Counted from the stretch's first letter, positions 45,408 to 55,718 are shown. The stretch is 64,000 nt of DNA from an uncultured Neomegalonema sp. (GCA_937928005.1 CALFVD010000013.1:1-64000); one strand, 5' to 3'. Program-made: numbers and translations. Notes: generated by a model not told the origin, from the sequence alone.

Positions 45408-47456
45408 TTAATTATCCAGGAACGACCGCAGTTTCCGGCTGCGCGATGGGTGCTTGAGTTTGCGCAATGCTTTCGCCTCGATCTGGCGGATTCGTTCGCG
45501 GGTGACGCTGAACTGCTGGCCGACTTCTTCGAGGGTGTGGTCGGTGTTCATGCCGATGCCGAAGCGCATCCGCAGTACGCGCTCCTCGCGCGGGGTCAGG
45601 GAGGCGAGGACGCGGGTGGTGGTGTCCTTGAGGTTTGACTGGATGGCGCTGTCGAGCGGCAGGACGGCATTCTTGTCCTCGATGAAATCGCCAAGCTGGC
45701 TGTCTTCCTCGTCGCCAATGGGCGTCTCCAGCGAAATCGGCTCCTTGGCGATCTTCATCACCTTGCGCACCTTCTCCAGCGGCATCTGGAGTTTTTCGGC
45801 CAGTTCCTCCGGCGTCGGCTCGCGACCGATTTCGTGTAGCATCTGGCGGCCCGTGCGGACCAGCTTGTTGATCGTCTCGATCATGTGGACCGGGATACGA
45901 ATCGTGCGGGCCTGATCGGCGATGGAGCGGGTAATCGCCTGCCTGATCCACCACGTCGCATAGGTAGAGAACTTGTAACCACGGCGGTATTCAAACTTAT
46001 CGACGGCCTTCATCAGACCGATATTGCCTTCCTGAATCAGATCGAGGAATTGCAGGCCACGGTTGGTGTATTTCTTGGCAATCGAGATCACGAGGCGCAG
46101 GTTGGCCTCGACCATCTCCTGCTTGGCCTGACGTGCTTCCTTTTCGCCCTTCTGGACGGTCTGGACGATGCGGCGATATTCGGGGATATCGACGCCGACG
46201 AGACGCCCGATTTCGGCGATGTCGTCGCGAATTTCGGTAACTTTTTCGCGATCATTCTCGATCAGCTTTGCCCAGCCCTTGCCAGGAAGCTTGGATACGC
46301 GCTCGATCCAGCGGGGGTCGAGTTCGGAGCCACGGTATTCGGCGATGAATTCGGGGCGCTTGACCTTGTGCTTATCAGAGACTTTCACAAGCTGCGTCTC
46401 AAGGTTCATCAGGCGTCGGTTGATGCCGTAAAGCTGATCGACCAGCGTTTCGATACGTTGATTGTTCAGGTGCAGGCTATCGACCTTGCGCACGAGTTCG
46501 CCGCGTAGGCGCTGGTAGGCGAGTTCCTGCTTGGTTGAGAATTTCGAGGATTTGGAGGTTGCGGCGGCAATGCGCTCCTGCTGCATCTTACGCAAGCCCT
46601 GATAGGCTTCGGCAATTTCGCCTAGTGTCTCTAGCGCCTGAGGCTTGAGTTGGGCCTCCATCGCAGAGAGAGACAAGGTATTATCGTCAAAATCGTCGTC
46701 ATCCTCGTCATTAGACCCTTCGGCCTTTTCCTCGGAATCTTCACCGTTTTCGGCCTTTTCGGCTTGCTTTTGTTTCTCTTCTTCTTCGATGCGTTTCTTT
46801 TCCGCTTCCTCGGCCTTGGTCTTCTCGGCCTCGATTTTCGCGTTCTCGATTCGCTGCGCTTCAGGGATTGACCCGGCATTAGGGTCTTCAAAAGTCTTGC
46901 CGAAAGTCGCGTCGAGGTCGATCACGTCGCGCAGGAGGATATCCCCCTCGATCAGTTCCTCGCGCCAGATGGTGATGGCCTGAAAGGTGAGGGGGCTTTC
47001 GCATAGCCCGCCAATCATCGTGTTGCGGCCCGCTTCGATGCGCTTGGCGATGGCGATTTCGCCCTCACGGGACAGCAACTCGACCGATCCCATCTCGCGC
47101 AGGTACATGCGCACGGGGTCATCGGTGCGGTCGACCACCTCGGTAGTGCTGGCGGAAGTGGTGATCTCGCGGGAGGTCGATTCGCCCATCTTCTCGTCTT
47201 TGGGCGCTTCTTCCTCGGAGCCATCATCCTCGACGACATTGACGCCCATCTCAGAGAGCATGGACATGACGTCTTCGATTTGGTCGGGAGAGACCTTATC
47301 GGAGGGCAATACGCGGTTCAGTTCGTCATAGGTAATGGTCCCACGGGCCTTGGCCTTCTGGATCATCTTCTTGACGGATGCCTGACTCATGTCGAGAACT
47401 GGAGCCTCGGCTCCGGTATTCGTATCAGGCTCCGCGTTCACGTCTTTAGCAGCCAT
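45408..47456 (-). CDS. rpoD: RNA polymerase primary sigma factor (sigma-70)
   Basis: 682 residues from ATG at 47456; the preceding TTG is not needed. Region 1.1 is at about 20-95, region 1.2 near 115 ([21 protein letters not shown]), then a Glu/Lys/Asp-rich non-conserved insert at about 205-265. Regions 2-4 follow: [57 protein letters not shown] and [18 protein letters not shown] region 4 with [14 protein letters not shown]. It directs housekeeping transcription. It lies 2 bases downstream of dnaG and is coupled to it. Confidence 0.98.
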   Translation of the reverse strand: MAAKDVNAEPDTNTGAEAPVLDMSQASVKKMIQKAKARGTITYDELNRVLPSDKVSPDQIEDVMSMLSEMGVNVVEDDGSEEEAPKDEKMGESTSREITTSASTTEVVDRTDDPVRMYLREMGSVELLSREGEIAIAKRIEAGRNTMIGGLCESPLTFQAITIWREELIEGDILLRDVIDLDATFGKTFEDPNAGSIPEAQRIENAKIEAEKTKAEEAEKKRIEEEEKQKQAEKAENGEDSEEKAEGSNDEDDDDFDDNTLSLSAMEAQLKPQALETLGEIAEAYQGLRKMQQERIAAATSKSSKFSTKQELAYQRLRGELVRKVDSLHLNNQRIETLVDQLYGINRRLMNLETQLVKVSDKHKVKRPEFIAEYRGSELDPRWIERVSKLPGKGWAKLIENDREKVTEIRDDIAEIGRLVGVDIPEYRRIVQTVQKGEKEARQAKQEMVEANLRLVISIAKKYTNRGLQFLDLIQEGNIGLMKAVDKFEYRRGYKFSTYATWWIRQAITRSIADQARTIRIPVHMIETINKLVRTGRQMLHEIGREPTPEELAEKLQMPLEKVRKVMKIAKEPISLETPIGDEEDSQLGDFIEDKNAVLPLDSAIQSNLKDTTTRVLASLTPREERVLRMRFGIGMNTDHTLEEVGQQFSVTRERIRQIEAKALRKLKHPSRSRKLRSFLDN

Positions 47457-47458
47457 GC

Positions 47459-49435
47459 TCAATCTCTTGTCCTATCGCCAGCATTCCCTTCGGAAGGTGG
47501 CCTGCCACTCGCGCGGCGTTTCTTCTTTTTCCACAGCTCGGCGTCGATGAAGCCCTGAACGCTGCCCCCATCCTCTTGGGCCAGCGCCGGTACGACCGTT
47601 GCCAGCGCCTCGCGATGCGCGTTACGTGCCGCGACCATGCGTTGGAACGCGCGATCGTCACCATCTCTCGAAAAGCTGTCCTCCGCGTCTCGTCGTTCCA
47701 ATTCCCGTGCGCAAATCGCCGTATAGCGATCCATTGCTGACGTTAAATGGTCACCGTCCGGTGAATCATCAACAGATAACATCAGCCGCTCAAGGGAAGC
47801 GGGTGGTCGGGATGCGAATCTTTGCCGGATCTGCTCATGGAGCTGTGAGACGGACGGGCCTGTCTCCTGGTCGGCAAGATCGAAGTATGCTGATATTAGC
47901 ACAGAGCGAATCAAGTCAAGATCACGATTCGCAAATTCTGCCTCAGCAAGCTGTTCGCAACACGCCGAAACAGTGTCGGGAAGGGCGAGGGCGAGGCGAA
48001 GAATTTCGGTTTCGAGGACGCTGCGCAGGTTGGGTGCGCCGGTCGCAACGAGGGCAGAATGGCGGGTTTCGGTGCGCGGTTGCATGGGCGTATTGCGCTT
48101 GGGCCAGCCGTTTTGAGCGCCAAAACCGCCGGTATTCCGGGGCTTTTCGGCGGTTGGGGGCGCGTTGAAGAGGTCGCGACGCCATTCGCGGAACTGGGCT
48201 TCGTAATGGCCGCGCACGCCTGCATCGTCGATGCCACCGAGGAGCGCACGGATGCGTTTGTCGAAGGCGGCGCGTCGCTCTGGGCTGTCAAGGGATTGGC
48301 GCTCTATTTCTATGCGCCACAAGAAGCGGGAGAGGGATTCGGCGCGGTCAAGGACCGAATCAATCGCGTCGCGGCCTCCATCGCGAATCAGGTCGTCGGG
48401 GTCTTTTCCCTCCGGCATGACCGCGAATAACAACGTTTTGCCGGGTTGCAGGAGGGGTAGGGCGAGTTGGGCGGTGCGTTCGGCGGCGCGGATGCCCGCT
48501 GCATCCCCGTCGAGGGCGATAATTGGCTCATCCACGGCCCGCCACAACAGGGCAAGCTGATCGCCGGTTAAGGCGGTGCCGAGCGGGGCAACCGCTGCCT
48601 CTAGCCCTGCGCGGTGCAAAGCGATGACGTCCATATAGCCCTCAGCGACGACCATGCGCTGGCCCTTACCCGCCGCCGCGCGCGCGGGACCGAAATTATA
48701 GAGGGTGGCGCGTTTCGAGAAGAGGGGGGTCTCCGGCGAGTTGAGATATTTGGCCTTGGCATCGGCGCGCATGGCCCGTCCACCAAAGGCGATGACGCCG
48801 CCGCGTTGGTCGCGAATCGGAAAGAGGATGCGCTCACGAAAAACATCGTAGGTCTGGTCATCGCGCTGGCCAAGCAATCCGGCTTCGATCAGGATGGCAT
48901 CAGAGAAGCCTTGGCCCCGCAAGGTTTCATGCAAAGCATTGCCGCTGGGGGCATAGCCGATACCGAAAGTGTCGATGGTGGCCGCGTTCAGGCCGCGCCC
49001 GTCGATATAGCTGCGGGCCTCGCGCGCGGCGGCACCGCCAAACTGGGCGCGATAGAAACGCTGGGCGGCTTCCATCGCCTCGGCCAGCCCTTTGCGCTTT
49101 TCCTGCTTTTCGCGGGCGCGGGCATCGCGGACGGGCGGGTCCATCCCGGCGTCGCGGGCGAGCATATCGACGGCCTCAGAAAAGGAGAGGTTGTCGTTCT
49201 TCATCACAAAGCCGATCACGTCGCCTTTTTCGTGACAACCGAAGCAATAGAAAAAGCCCTTGCGATCCTCGACATGAAAACTGGGCGATTTCTCGCCGTG
49301 GAACGGACAACAGGCCCAGTAATCGCCGCGCGCCGGGTTCGATTTGCGTGCGTCCCAGTCCAGCCGCTTGCCGATGGCCTCCGCAATGGAGGTCCGGGCG
49401 CGGAGCTGGTCGAGATATCCGGGTTCGATTGCCAT
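47459..49435 (-). CDS. dnaG: DNA primase
   Basis: 658 residues from ATG at 49435 ([15 protein letters not shown]). A CHC2 zinc finger ([25 protein letters not shown]) is followed by the primase core and a Toprim domain ([13 protein letters not shown], then ALDGDAAG). The C-terminal third is helical and binds the DnaB helicase. It makes RNA primers for replication. It is followed at once by rpoD, the usual dnaG-rpoD pair. Confidence 0.97.
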   Translation of the reverse strand: MAIEPGYLDQLRARTSIAEAIGKRLDWDARKSNPARGDYWACCPFHGEKSPSFHVEDRKGFFYCFGCHEKGDVIGFVMKNDNLSFSEAVDMLARDAGMDPPVRDARAREKQEKRKGLAEAMEAAQRFYRAQFGGAAAREARSYIDGRGLNAATIDTFGIGYAPSGNALHETLRGQGFSDAILIEAGLLGQRDDQTYDVFRERILFPIRDQRGGVIAFGGRAMRADAKAKYLNSPETPLFSKRATLYNFGPARAAAGKGQRMVVAEGYMDVIALHRAGLEAAVAPLGTALTGDQLALLWRAVDEPIIALDGDAAGIRAAERTAQLALPLLQPGKTLLFAVMPEGKDPDDLIRDGGRDAIDSVLDRAESLSRFLWRIEIERQSLDSPERRAAFDKRIRALLGGIDDAGVRGHYEAQFREWRRDLFNAPPTAEKPRNTGGFGAQNGWPKRNTPMQPRTETRHSALVATGAPNLRSVLETEILRLALALPDTVSACCEQLAEAEFANRDLDLIRSVLISAYFDLADQETGPSVSQLHEQIRQRFASRPPASLERLMLSVDDSPDGDHLTSAMDRYTAICARELERRDAEDSFSRDGDDRAFQRMVAARNAHREALATVVPALAQEDGGSVQGFIDAELWKKKKRRASGRPPSEGNAGDRTRD

Positions 49436-49493
49436 ACGATGACAGATGCGACGTCGGCGGGCGATTCGCAAGGCACAGTCGATATGCGCGCCC

Positions 49494-50153
49494 TCAGCGC
49501 AAAAGAATCGTCTCGGCTATACTATGCAGGTCGGCCCAGTTTTCCGCCCGGTGCTGCGCCGCTTCGATCTCGGTGAGGTGTCCGCGTAGGGCTTCGTCGC
49601 CGATGAAATGGATGCGCGATACATCAGGGGCGTGTTTTGCTGAGGAGGCAAGCTGCGAGGGGGAATCGTCGATGAAGGCTGTGCGCCCAGCCCGTTCATG
49701 CAGCCAGCGCAGGGCCGGTCCTTTTGGGCCAGCATTGGCGATAACAGGGAAGTCGATCCCATGGCCGCGTAGATTTTCGATTCTGTCGGCATGGGCGTAG
49801 AAGGGCACATTGGTAAGGATGATGATCTGAATATCGGGCGCAAGGGCGCTTAGTGCCTGCACCACACCGGGATAGACGCGCTGGTGAAGGGTCTGTGTCT
49901 TGAAAAACCCGCGAAAGAGGGTCTGGAATTCCTCTGCGCTTGCTTCTGTCCCGTCATAGCGCCAAAGCGCGCCGTCGAGTTTGTAGCTGGTCAGGCGCAG
50001 CGAATACCCCTGTTCGGTCGCATATTCGGCCAGATGTCCGGCCAATCCGACGATCACTTCATCGACATCGACGGCAAGAAGCGGACGATCCGTATCGAGG
50101 GAGAGCGTATCGAGCTGAACCTGCACCTCTTCGGGCGGCTGCTTTACGTCCAT
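49494..50153 (-). CDS. HAD-superfamily-like hydrolase
   Basis: 219 residues. HAD motif I is LAVDVDEVIVG near residue 27, motif II LTNVPF near 112, motif III includes GPKGPAL near 143, and motif IV is FIDDSP near 158. A small helical cap sits between motifs I and II. Likely a phosphatase or phosphotransferase of unknown substrate. Its start overlaps the 3' end of the DUF3572 gene by 10 bases. Confidence 0.8.
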   Translation of the reverse strand: MDVKQPPEEVQVQLDTLSLDTDRPLLAVDVDEVIVGLAGHLAEYATEQGYSLRLTSYKLDGALWRYDGTEASAEEFQTLFRGFFKTQTLHQRVYPGVVQALSALAPDIQIIILTNVPFYAHADRIENLRGHGIDFPVIANAGPKGPALRWLHERAGRTAFIDDSPSQLASSAKHAPDVSRIHFIGDEALRGHLTEIEAAQHRAENWADLHSIAETILLR

Positions 50154-50437
50154 TCCGGCGTATCTCCCCCCGGTAGAGCGCGACGGGCCATGGCTACATT
50201 TTCGGGCGGCATCTGCTGCGCTCCGGCAAAGGCGATAACCGCCGCGTCATCCTGCAACAGGAAATCGAGGACGAAGCCGAGGAAGACCGGATCGCCCGCC
50301 CGTGCGCGGATATCGGCGGCATCGGTGCCCGCTTGGTTCAGTAGGCTGCCGAACATATCTTCATCTCCCGCAATGAAAGAGAGGGCTTGAAGGCCGATGA
50401 CGGTGGCCTCGTCTTTCGGTATCGGGATATGTTGCAT
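50144..50437 (-). CDS. DUF3572 family protein
   Basis: 97 residues from ATG at 50437 (a GTG at 50446 would add three). A small helical protein with EATVIGLQALSFIAGDEDMFGSLLNQAGTD and a VFLGFVLDFLLQDD segment, the pattern of DUF3572 proteins of Alphaproteobacteria. These genes usually lie divergently next to divK-pleD, as here. Function unknown. Confidence 0.85.
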   Translation of the reverse strand: MQHIPIPKDEATVIGLQALSFIAGDEDMFGSLLNQAGTDAADIRARAGDPVFLGFVLDFLLQDDAAVIAFAGAQQMPPENVAMARRALPGGDTPEWT

Positions 50438-50600
50438 TAGGGTCACTGTGCCTCAAAGTTGTGCCTCGACTCATTCAATGGGGTTGGTGATACCATCGAC
50501 GTGTTCATGGGAAAGGTTTAATTAACGTATTAAGCCCTATCGTTCACGCAGCCGATGCACGGCCCAGTCTTGGGCCACGAAACCCCATGGAGCGTCCTGC

Positions 50601-50966
50601 ATGTCGAAAACGGTTCTCATTGTCGAAGACAATGAACTCAACATGAAACTCTTCCATGACCTGCTCGATGCGCAGGGGTATCGTACGCTCCAGACCCAAA
50701 ATGGTATGGAAGCCCTCGAAATCGCCCGCACCGAAAGTCCAGACCTGATTCTGATGGATATTCAGCTACCCGAGGTTTCCGGCCTTGAAGTCACGAAATG
50801 GCTGAAGGAAGAAGACGAGCTGCGACATATCCCCGTGGTCGCGGTCACGGCCTTCGCGATGAAGGGCGATGAGGAGAAGATCCGCGATGGCGGATGTGAA
50901 GATTATATCGCGAAACCGATTGCGGTTGCCGATTTTCTGGCTACCGTTAAGCGTTTCCTAGACTAG
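50601..50966 (+). CDS. divK: Single-domain response regulator DivK
   Basis: 121 residues, a stand-alone receiver: acidic pair in [14 protein letters not shown], phospho-acceptor Asp53 in [13 protein letters not shown], Thr in [12 protein letters not shown] and Lys in YIAKPIAV. DivK controls the polar DivJ/PleC kinases and CckA-CtrA signalling in the alphaproteobacterial cell cycle. It is followed by pleD with a 49-base gap, as in Caulobacter. Confidence 0.96.
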   Translation: MSKTVLIVEDNELNMKLFHDLLDAQGYRTLQTQNGMEALEIARTESPDLILMDIQLPEVSGLEVTKWLKEEDELRHIPVVAVTAFAMKGDEEKIRDGGCEDYIAKPIAVADFLATVKRFLD

Positions 50967-51015
50967 TCGCCTGTAAGAGTCATGCCAGTAGGTTAGACGA
51001 GGAAGGGCCGGGATC

Positions 51016-52407
51016 ATGTCAGCGCGTATTTTGGTGGTTGATGACATCTTGCCGAACGTGAAGCTTCTCGAAGCGAAGCTCATGTCGGAATATTATTCGG
51101 TCCTCACGGCCTATAATGGGTTTGAGGCGATTGAGGTCGCCAAGGCCGAGCAACCGGACCTGATTTTGCTCGATGTAATGATGCCCAAGATGGATGGGTT
51201 CGAGGCGTGTAAGCGCCTGAAATCTGACCCCGAAACCGCTCATATCCCCGTTGTGATGGTCACTGCCCTCGACCAGCCGACCGACCGCGTGCGCGGCCTT
51301 GAAGTTGGTGCCGATGACTTCCTGACCAAACCCGCCAATGATCTGGCCCTTTTTGCCCGCGTTCGCTCGCTGGTGCGGGTCAAGCAGATGATTGATGAAT
51401 TGCGCTTGCGTGATGAGACATGTCGCGAGTTGGGCTTCGATGCCGGGTTTTCGGACATCACCGATGATATGCTAACGGGTGAGGTTCTGCTGGTTGATGA
51501 TCGCCCAAATGCCTCGCGCGCCATGGCCGAGACGATCAAAACACGCCTCAATATTGATTGTAGCGCCGTTGATAACCGCGACGCTGCACTCGAACATGTG
51601 CGCCGTGCGCCGCCCGAACTGGTTCTCATCAATTCTGGCCTTGAAAGTTATGATGGTCTGAGGCTGTGTTCAGAAATCCGATCGCATCCGAATGCGCGGC
51701 AATCTGCCATTGTGATGATGGTCGATCATGGGGATTTCAAGACGATTTCCGCCAGTCTCGATCTGGGCGCGAGCGACTATGTCATGCGGCCCATTGATGA
51801 GAATGAGTTGGTCGCCCGTATTCGGTCACAGCTTCGCCGCCTGTCCTATGCCGACCGTCTGCGCGACAATGTGCATAACAGCCTGAAGCTGGCCGTAACT
51901 GATTCGCTGACTGGTCTCTATAACCGCCGTTATGCGATGCCTCACCTTCATGCCCTGATTGAGCGGGGATCCATTGATGGCAATCCTCTGGCCGTCGCGC
52001 TGCTGGACATTGATAATTTCAAGGCCGTCAACGACACCTATGGCCATGCGGTTGGCGATGAAGTGTTGGTGGAGTTTGCGAACCGTATCCGCCTGAACCT
52101 TCGCGGCATGGATATGACGGCCCGTATCGGTGGCGAGGAATTCCTTGGGATTATGCCCGAAACCGACCTTGCCGGAGCGGGCATCGTGGCCGAGCGCCTG
52201 CGCGCGACCATTGCGGGGAAACCGTTCAAGATCACGCATCCTGAAAAAGACGCGCTGGATATCACGGTGAGTATCGGTGTGGCGCTGATGTCGCCTTCAC
52301 TCATGACGCCCGATGCATTGCTGCAAGCGGCGGATGAGGCGCTCTACAGCTCAAAACGCGAAGGCCGCAACCGCGTGACAATGTCGTCGCCCTCGGTCGC
52401 AGCGTAA
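51016..52407 (+). CDS. pleD: Diguanylate cyclase response regulator PleD
   Basis: 463 residues with receiver domain 1 (about 1-125, LLDVMMPKMDG), receiver-like adaptor domain 2 (about 155-275) and a C-terminal GGDEF domain (about 295-460). The active site reads GGEEF and the RxxD inhibitory site (RGMD) lies five residues upstream, so product feedback is expected. It makes cyclic di-GMP and drives the motile-to-sessile change. Its stop is 6 bases from the end of the convergent CnrX-like gene. Confidence 0.96.
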   Translation: MSARILVVDDILPNVKLLEAKLMSEYYSVLTAYNGFEAIEVAKAEQPDLILLDVMMPKMDGFEACKRLKSDPETAHIPVVMVTALDQPTDRVRGLEVGADDFLTKPANDLALFARVRSLVRVKQMIDELRLRDETCRELGFDAGFSDITDDMLTGEVLLVDDRPNASRAMAETIKTRLNIDCSAVDNRDAALEHVRRAPPELVLINSGLESYDGLRLCSEIRSHPNARQSAIVMMVDHGDFKTISASLDLGASDYVMRPIDENELVARIRSQLRRLSYADRLRDNVHNSLKLAVTDSLTGLYNRRYAMPHLHALIERGSIDGNPLAVALLDIDNFKAVNDTYGHAVGDEVLVEFANRIRLNLRGMDMTARIGGEEFLGIMPETDLAGAGIVAERLRATIAGKPFKITHPEKDALDITVSIGVALMSPSLMTPDALLQAADEALYSSKREGRNRVTMSSPSVAA

Positions 52408-52413
52408 CCAAAG

Positions 52414-52935
52414 TTACTGACCTTTAGCCTCGCGTTTCTGGCGTCTTTCGCGCCAGTATCTCGTCTGTTCTTCCAGCCGCGAAAGGGCGAGATCGGCAAT
52501 GGCCGTTCGCTCTTCATGGGTTAGGGTGGCGAGGAAGGTAGCGATTTTGTCGTTGTTCTGGGCGCGTAGGGTATTGCGGCCCTCGACCTCCCGACTCTGA
52601 GCCGCACGAAAGACTTCTGCATCGAAGGGTTCAGCCCTAAGCGCCGCATCTATCTCGCGGCGGATAACATTGATACCGCGCCATTTCTGGCCCATGCCCT
52701 TGCGGGCATCGGCGTAGAAGGCGCGGATATCTTCGTGCCGATCTTCTGGTAGAGCCTCCATCATCACGCGCGGATAGAGCGAATAGCCGCGTGTCGCCTT
52801 GGCGCGCTTTACCGCTTCGTCACCGCCGCCGAAGACCTGCCCGCCGACCAAACCGACGAGAAACAGGTTGGCCGCCAGCGATGCGCCAAAGGCGATCTTC
52901 AGCCATTTTCCACTCGAAGATGAGGTCTGCGTCAA
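52414..52935 (-). CDS. Periplasmic heavy-metal-sensor-like protein (CnrX/ZraP-related)
   Basis: 173 residues. An N-terminal membrane anchor (about 11-35, IAFGASLAANLFLVGLVGGQVF) precedes a helical periplasmic domain rich in Glu, Arg and Gln (DRHEDIRAFYADARKGMGQKW, DAALRAEPFD, EERTAIADLALSRL), the pattern of Metal_resist proteins such as CnrX. It is the fourth gene of the EF-hand/ECF operon and overlaps the anti-sigma gene by 4 bases. By analogy with CnrYXH it would sense a periplasmic signal and act on the anti-sigma factor. The ligand is unknown; metal-binding residues were not verified. Confidence 0.75.
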   Translation of the reverse strand: MTQTSSSSGKWLKIAFGASLAANLFLVGLVGGQVFGGGDEAVKRAKATRGYSLYPRVMMEALPEDRHEDIRAFYADARKGMGQKWRGINVIRREIDAALRAEPFDAEVFRAAQSREVEGRNTLRAQNNDKIATFLATLTHEERTAIADLALSRLEEQTRYWRERRQKREAKGQ

Positions 52936-53453
52936 AGCAGCACCTCCGGCCCAAGCAGAAGATCGGCATCGTCTTCCATCGCGAAGGCAAAATCGATCAC
53001 GCCAAACTCCTGCGCCGCTATGTCGGAGTTAGGATTCAGCGCGCTATGCTCAATATTCGTACCGAACACAAAGCCCAGTGCGAGGCAGGCGGCGAAGGCA
53101 AGACCGGGGCGGAACACGGCATTGCCACCGAAGAACCGTTCACGCCATCCCGCACGGATGGGACGGGGTGCGGGCGTTGCCACCTTGGCCGTCGCCTCTT
53201 CGGACACCATCGCCGCATCGGCCAGCACTCGCGACAATAGCGCATGGGAAGGCTCTGGACCTTCCCATAGGTCGAGCATGTCGTCGAGCGCGCTGGCCTC
53301 AGCGAGCGCCGCACGTGCGGCACCCGATTCGGCAAATAGTTTATGCGCAGCCGCTCGGTCCTCGACCGGCCAGCCGTCGATATCGCCACCATAGGCGAGC
53401 GCGTGTTCCTCGAAATCTTGTATCGTCATCATGTTATTCGCACTCATAATCAT
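52932..53453 (-). CDS. Putative membrane anti-sigma factor
   Basis: 173 residues; ATG at 53453, with a possible start at 53447. The cytoplasmic N-terminal half (about 1-125) is helical and acidic. A single membrane helix (about 133-150, FRPGLAFAACLALGFVFGTN) and a short periplasmic tail follow. No HxxxCxxC zinc motif is present, so it is not a ZAS-type anti-sigma. It starts 6 bases after the ECF sigma gene and overlaps the CnrX-like gene, which is the main argument for the anti-sigma role. Confidence 0.6.
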   Translation of the reverse strand: MIMSANNMMTIQDFEEHALAYGGDIDGWPVEDRAAAHKLFAESGAARAALAEASALDDMLDLWEGPEPSHALLSRVLADAAMVSEEATAKVATPAPRPIRAGWRERFFGGNAVFRPGLAFAACLALGFVFGTNIEHSALNPNSDIAAQEFGVIDFAFAMEDDADLLLGPEVLL

Positions 53454-53459
53454 CGTGCC

Positions 53460-54122
53460 TCATTCTTCCAACAATAATGCCCGCTGTCCGGCAAGCTTGT
53501 CACGTAATGCGCGCCGTCCACGAGAGAGAAGGGATTCGACTGCTTCCACGGTTACACCAAGGATTTCCGCCGTTTCGTCATTCCCACGCTCTTCAAAATG
53601 GCGCATCTGAATTGCCGCCCGCTGGCGTTCAGGTAGGGTTTCCATCGCATCTTTCAGCAGGGTGAGTCGTTCTTCGGCCTCCATGCCTTGCTGCGCTGAT
53701 GCGCGATCATCCATCGGTTCGGCCACCTCTTCGAGTGAGGAGGATTTGCGTTTACGAAGACGATCATAACAGAGATTGAGCGCAACCTTGTGTAACCATG
53801 TGGAGAACTTGGCTTTACCCGGCTCCCACTTGGCGGCGTTGCGCCATGCGCGTAGCATGGTTTCCTGCGCCACATCCTCGGCTTCGGCGGTGTCACGTAA
53901 CATCCTTGTGGCCAGCGCCAGCACGCGCCCGATATGGCGTTCGGTCAGGATGCGCGCCGCCGATTGGTCGCCGCCCGCAAATTGGGCGATTAGCGTGTCG
54001 TCGTCGCTCTCCGCCGTCGCAGGGCGCATCGCGGTCTCAGCCATATGCGCGCGCTCCTGCCGCCATCCGGTACGGTCGGCATCGCGCGATCCGGCGAGGG
54101 ATGTCATTGCCCCAGCGGTCAT
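53460..54122 (-). CDS. ECF-type RNA polymerase sigma factor
   Basis: 220 residues from ATG at 54122; later in-frame ATGs could shorten it by up to about 26. Sigma region 2 is VLALATRMLRDTAEAEDVAQETMLRAWRNAAKWEPGKAKFSTWLHKVALNLCYDRLRK (split over residues 65-125). Region 4 is LPERQRAAIQMRHFEERGNDETAEILGVTVEAVESLLSRGRRAL. No sigma regions 1 or 3 are seen. It overlaps the EF-hand gene upstream by 4 bases (ATGA). It probably directs stress-type promoters, including its own. Confidence 0.92.
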   Translation of the reverse strand: MTAGAMTSLAGSRDADRTGWRQERAHMAETAMRPATAESDDDTLIAQFAGGDQSAARILTERHIGRVLALATRMLRDTAEAEDVAQETMLRAWRNAAKWEPGKAKFSTWLHKVALNLCYDRLRKRKSSSLEEVAEPMDDRASAQQGMEAEERLTLLKDAMETLPERQRAAIQMRHFEERGNDETAEILGVTVEAVESLLSRGRRALRDKLAGQRALLLEE

Positions 54123-54667
54123 CGGCCTGCCTCCTGCAAGGTGACGATTCCATTGCCATCTACATCCGCCCGATCGAACATCGCCATCATTCGCGCGTCA
54201 AGATCAGCCAGCGTCATGCTGCTCCGCCCCGCGCCCCCGGCTCGCCTATGTCTTTGCATACCCGTTCGTATCTCGTCCAGCGAGAGCATTCCGTCACCAT
54301 TGACATCAAGACGCACCAAGCGGCGGCGGGCGCGTAATTTGGCAACTTCTTCCATCTCACGAATATCGAGTGCACCATTGCCATCGGTATCGGCGCGCTG
54401 GAAGCGGATGGCCAGACGGTTTGCGCGGCTATTACCACGCTCATCGGCACTGACACGGCCATCACCGTTGATATCGAGTGCGTTGAAACGAGCGGCGGCG
54501 GCGCGGCGCATTTCATCCTTCGTGAGCGTACCGCTTGCGTCGAGATCAATTTGCTCAAAAAGGCGATCAAGCCTATCGAAGCCATCATGCTGATTTGCAA
54601 GCGCAATCTGGCTAGCAAACAGTGCAATTGCCGTGACGCCGGCGAGGACTGGCCTTGTTCGTTTCAT
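54119..54667 (-). CDS. Secreted EF-hand calcium-binding protein
   Basis: 182 residues with a signal peptide (about 1-24, ending IALA). Four EF-hand-like loops are visible: DLDASGTLTKDE, DINGDGRVSADE, DTDGNGALDIRE and DVNGDGMLSLDE, with a fifth, DVDGNGIVTLQE, near the C-terminus. Spacing and acidic ligands are canonical, so calcium binding is likely in the periplasm. It is the first gene of the operon with the ECF sigma factor, anti-sigma and CnrX-like sensor, suggesting a Ca- or envelope-linked signal. Confidence 0.88.
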   Translation of the reverse strand: MKRTRPVLAGVTAIALFASQIALANQHDGFDRLDRLFEQIDLDASGTLTKDEMRRAAAARFNALDINGDGRVSADERGNSRANRLAIRFQRADTDGNGALDIREMEEVAKLRARRRLVRLDVNGDGMLSLDEIRTGMQRHRRAGGAGRSSMTLADLDARMMAMFDRADVDGNGIVTLQEAGR

Positions 54668-54707
54668 GCCCTATGTCTCCGTCTGCCTCGTTTCGATGCC
54701 TGTGATA

Positions 54708-54722
54708 CGCGGGCTACCCGCG
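54708..54722. promoter_or_regulatory. Perfect palindrome in divergent promoter region
   Basis: CGCGGG-CTA-CCCGCG lies 41 bases upstream of the EF-hand gene start and 126 bases before the DUF983 start. It could be an operator of the ECF operon; no regulator is identified. Confidence 0.35.
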
Positions 54723-54847
54723 ATTCCGTCGGTTTTGCTACGAAAACTTTTGCAATCGAGCGACATGACGACGCAAGGCGATCAGCGCCGTTCAAAAAAG
54801 GGATGCAAAACGGTATCGCTCAAATCGATCTCGTTGAGGAGCGCCGA

Positions 54848-55228
54848 ATGGCCATCGACACCGACGAACGCAAATTATCGCCCGCATTAATGAAGGGCGT
54901 ATCGCGCAAATGCCCTCGTTGTGGCGAGGCTCCTTTGTTCGCGGGTTATCTTGCCGTGCGCGATACGTGTGATTCGTGTAGTCTTGAATTTCATCACCAC
55001 CGGGCGGATGATATGCATCCATGGATCACGATTCTGATCGTCGGGCATCTGGTGGTGCCGATGATGCTGACGGCGATGACGTCGTGGAACTGGCCCGATT
55101 GGGTGCATATGACGCTGTGGCCCGCATCGGTCATCGTGCTGTCGTTGGTTATTCTGCCCTTTGCAAAAGGCTTCGTGATTGCTTTGCAATGGGCGCTGAA
55201 AATGCACGGTTTTTCGCGCCCGGGCTAA
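54848..55228 (+). CDS. DUF983 membrane protein
   Basis: 126 residues from ATG at 54848 with GAGGAG 7 bases upstream. An N-terminal CxxC-CxxC metal-binding pattern (SRKCPRCGEAPLF and RDTCDSCSLEF) precedes two membrane helices (about 60-80 and 85-108), the DUF983 arrangement. Zinc binding is likely. Members are often near cytochrome oxidase assembly genes, which are not present here. Function unknown. Confidence 0.88.
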   Translation: MAIDTDERKLSPALMKGVSRKCPRCGEAPLFAGYLAVRDTCDSCSLEFHHHRADDMHPWITILIVGHLVVPMMLTAMTSWNWPDWVHMTLWPASVIVLSLVILPFAKGFVIALQWALKMHGFSRPG

Positions 55229-55298
55229 CGGCACGGCCTTGACCCCCTTGCCGCCCGCAGGTGCGCCCGCTACGTTTCGCGCAAAGTGGAGATGCCCT

Positions 55299-55718
55299 AT
55301 GCGATACTGGCTTTTCAAATCCGAACCCGATGCATGGTCATGGGATGATCAGGTGGCGAAAGGCGATGCGGGCGAGGAATGGGACGGTATCCGCAACTAT
55401 CAGGCGCGCAATAACATGCGTGAGATGAAGATCGGCGACCGGGGGTTCTTCTATCATTCGGTGAAGGAAAAACGGATCGTGGGCATCGTCGAGGTCTGCG
55501 CCGAAAGCCACCCGGATTCCAAGACCGATGACGAGCGGTGGGATTGCGTGGATGTCAAGGCGGTGCGGGCTTTTGAGACGCCGGTAACGCTTGACGATAT
55601 CAAGGGGAATCCTAAGTTGGGCGAGATTGCACTCACAAGACAATCGCGCCTGTCAGTTGCACCGATCACCGCCGATGAATGGAAGATTATCTGCAAAATG
55701 GGCGATACGAAACCGTGA
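55299..55718 (+). CDS. EVE-domain protein
   Basis: 139 residues from ATG at 55299. It begins MRYWLFKSEPDAWSWDD and continues with WDGIRNYQARNNMREMKIGDRGFFYHS, diagnostic of the EVE (PUA-like) fold, also called thymocyte nuclear protein 1-like. Such domains bind modified bases in DNA or RNA. Its TGA overlaps the GTG of the glycosyltransferase gene. Confidence 0.92.
   Translation: MRYWLFKSEPDAWSWDDQVAKGDAGEEWDGIRNYQARNNMREMKIGDRGFFYHSVKEKRIVGIVEVCAESHPDSKTDDERWDCVDVKAVRAFETPVTLDDIKGNPKLGEIALTRQSRLSVAPITADEWKIICKMGDTKP

Noticed and set aside
50517..50534. Possible CtrA box upstream of divK
   Set aside because: Three TTAA words are present, but the best pair is separated by 8 bases instead of the 7 required by TTAA-N7-TTAA, so it is only suggestive.
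54668..54760. ECF-type promoter (GGAA...CGTAT) before the EF-hand gene
   Set aside because: The two words are about 13 bases apart on the minus strand, too close for the usual 16-17, so no promoter is called.
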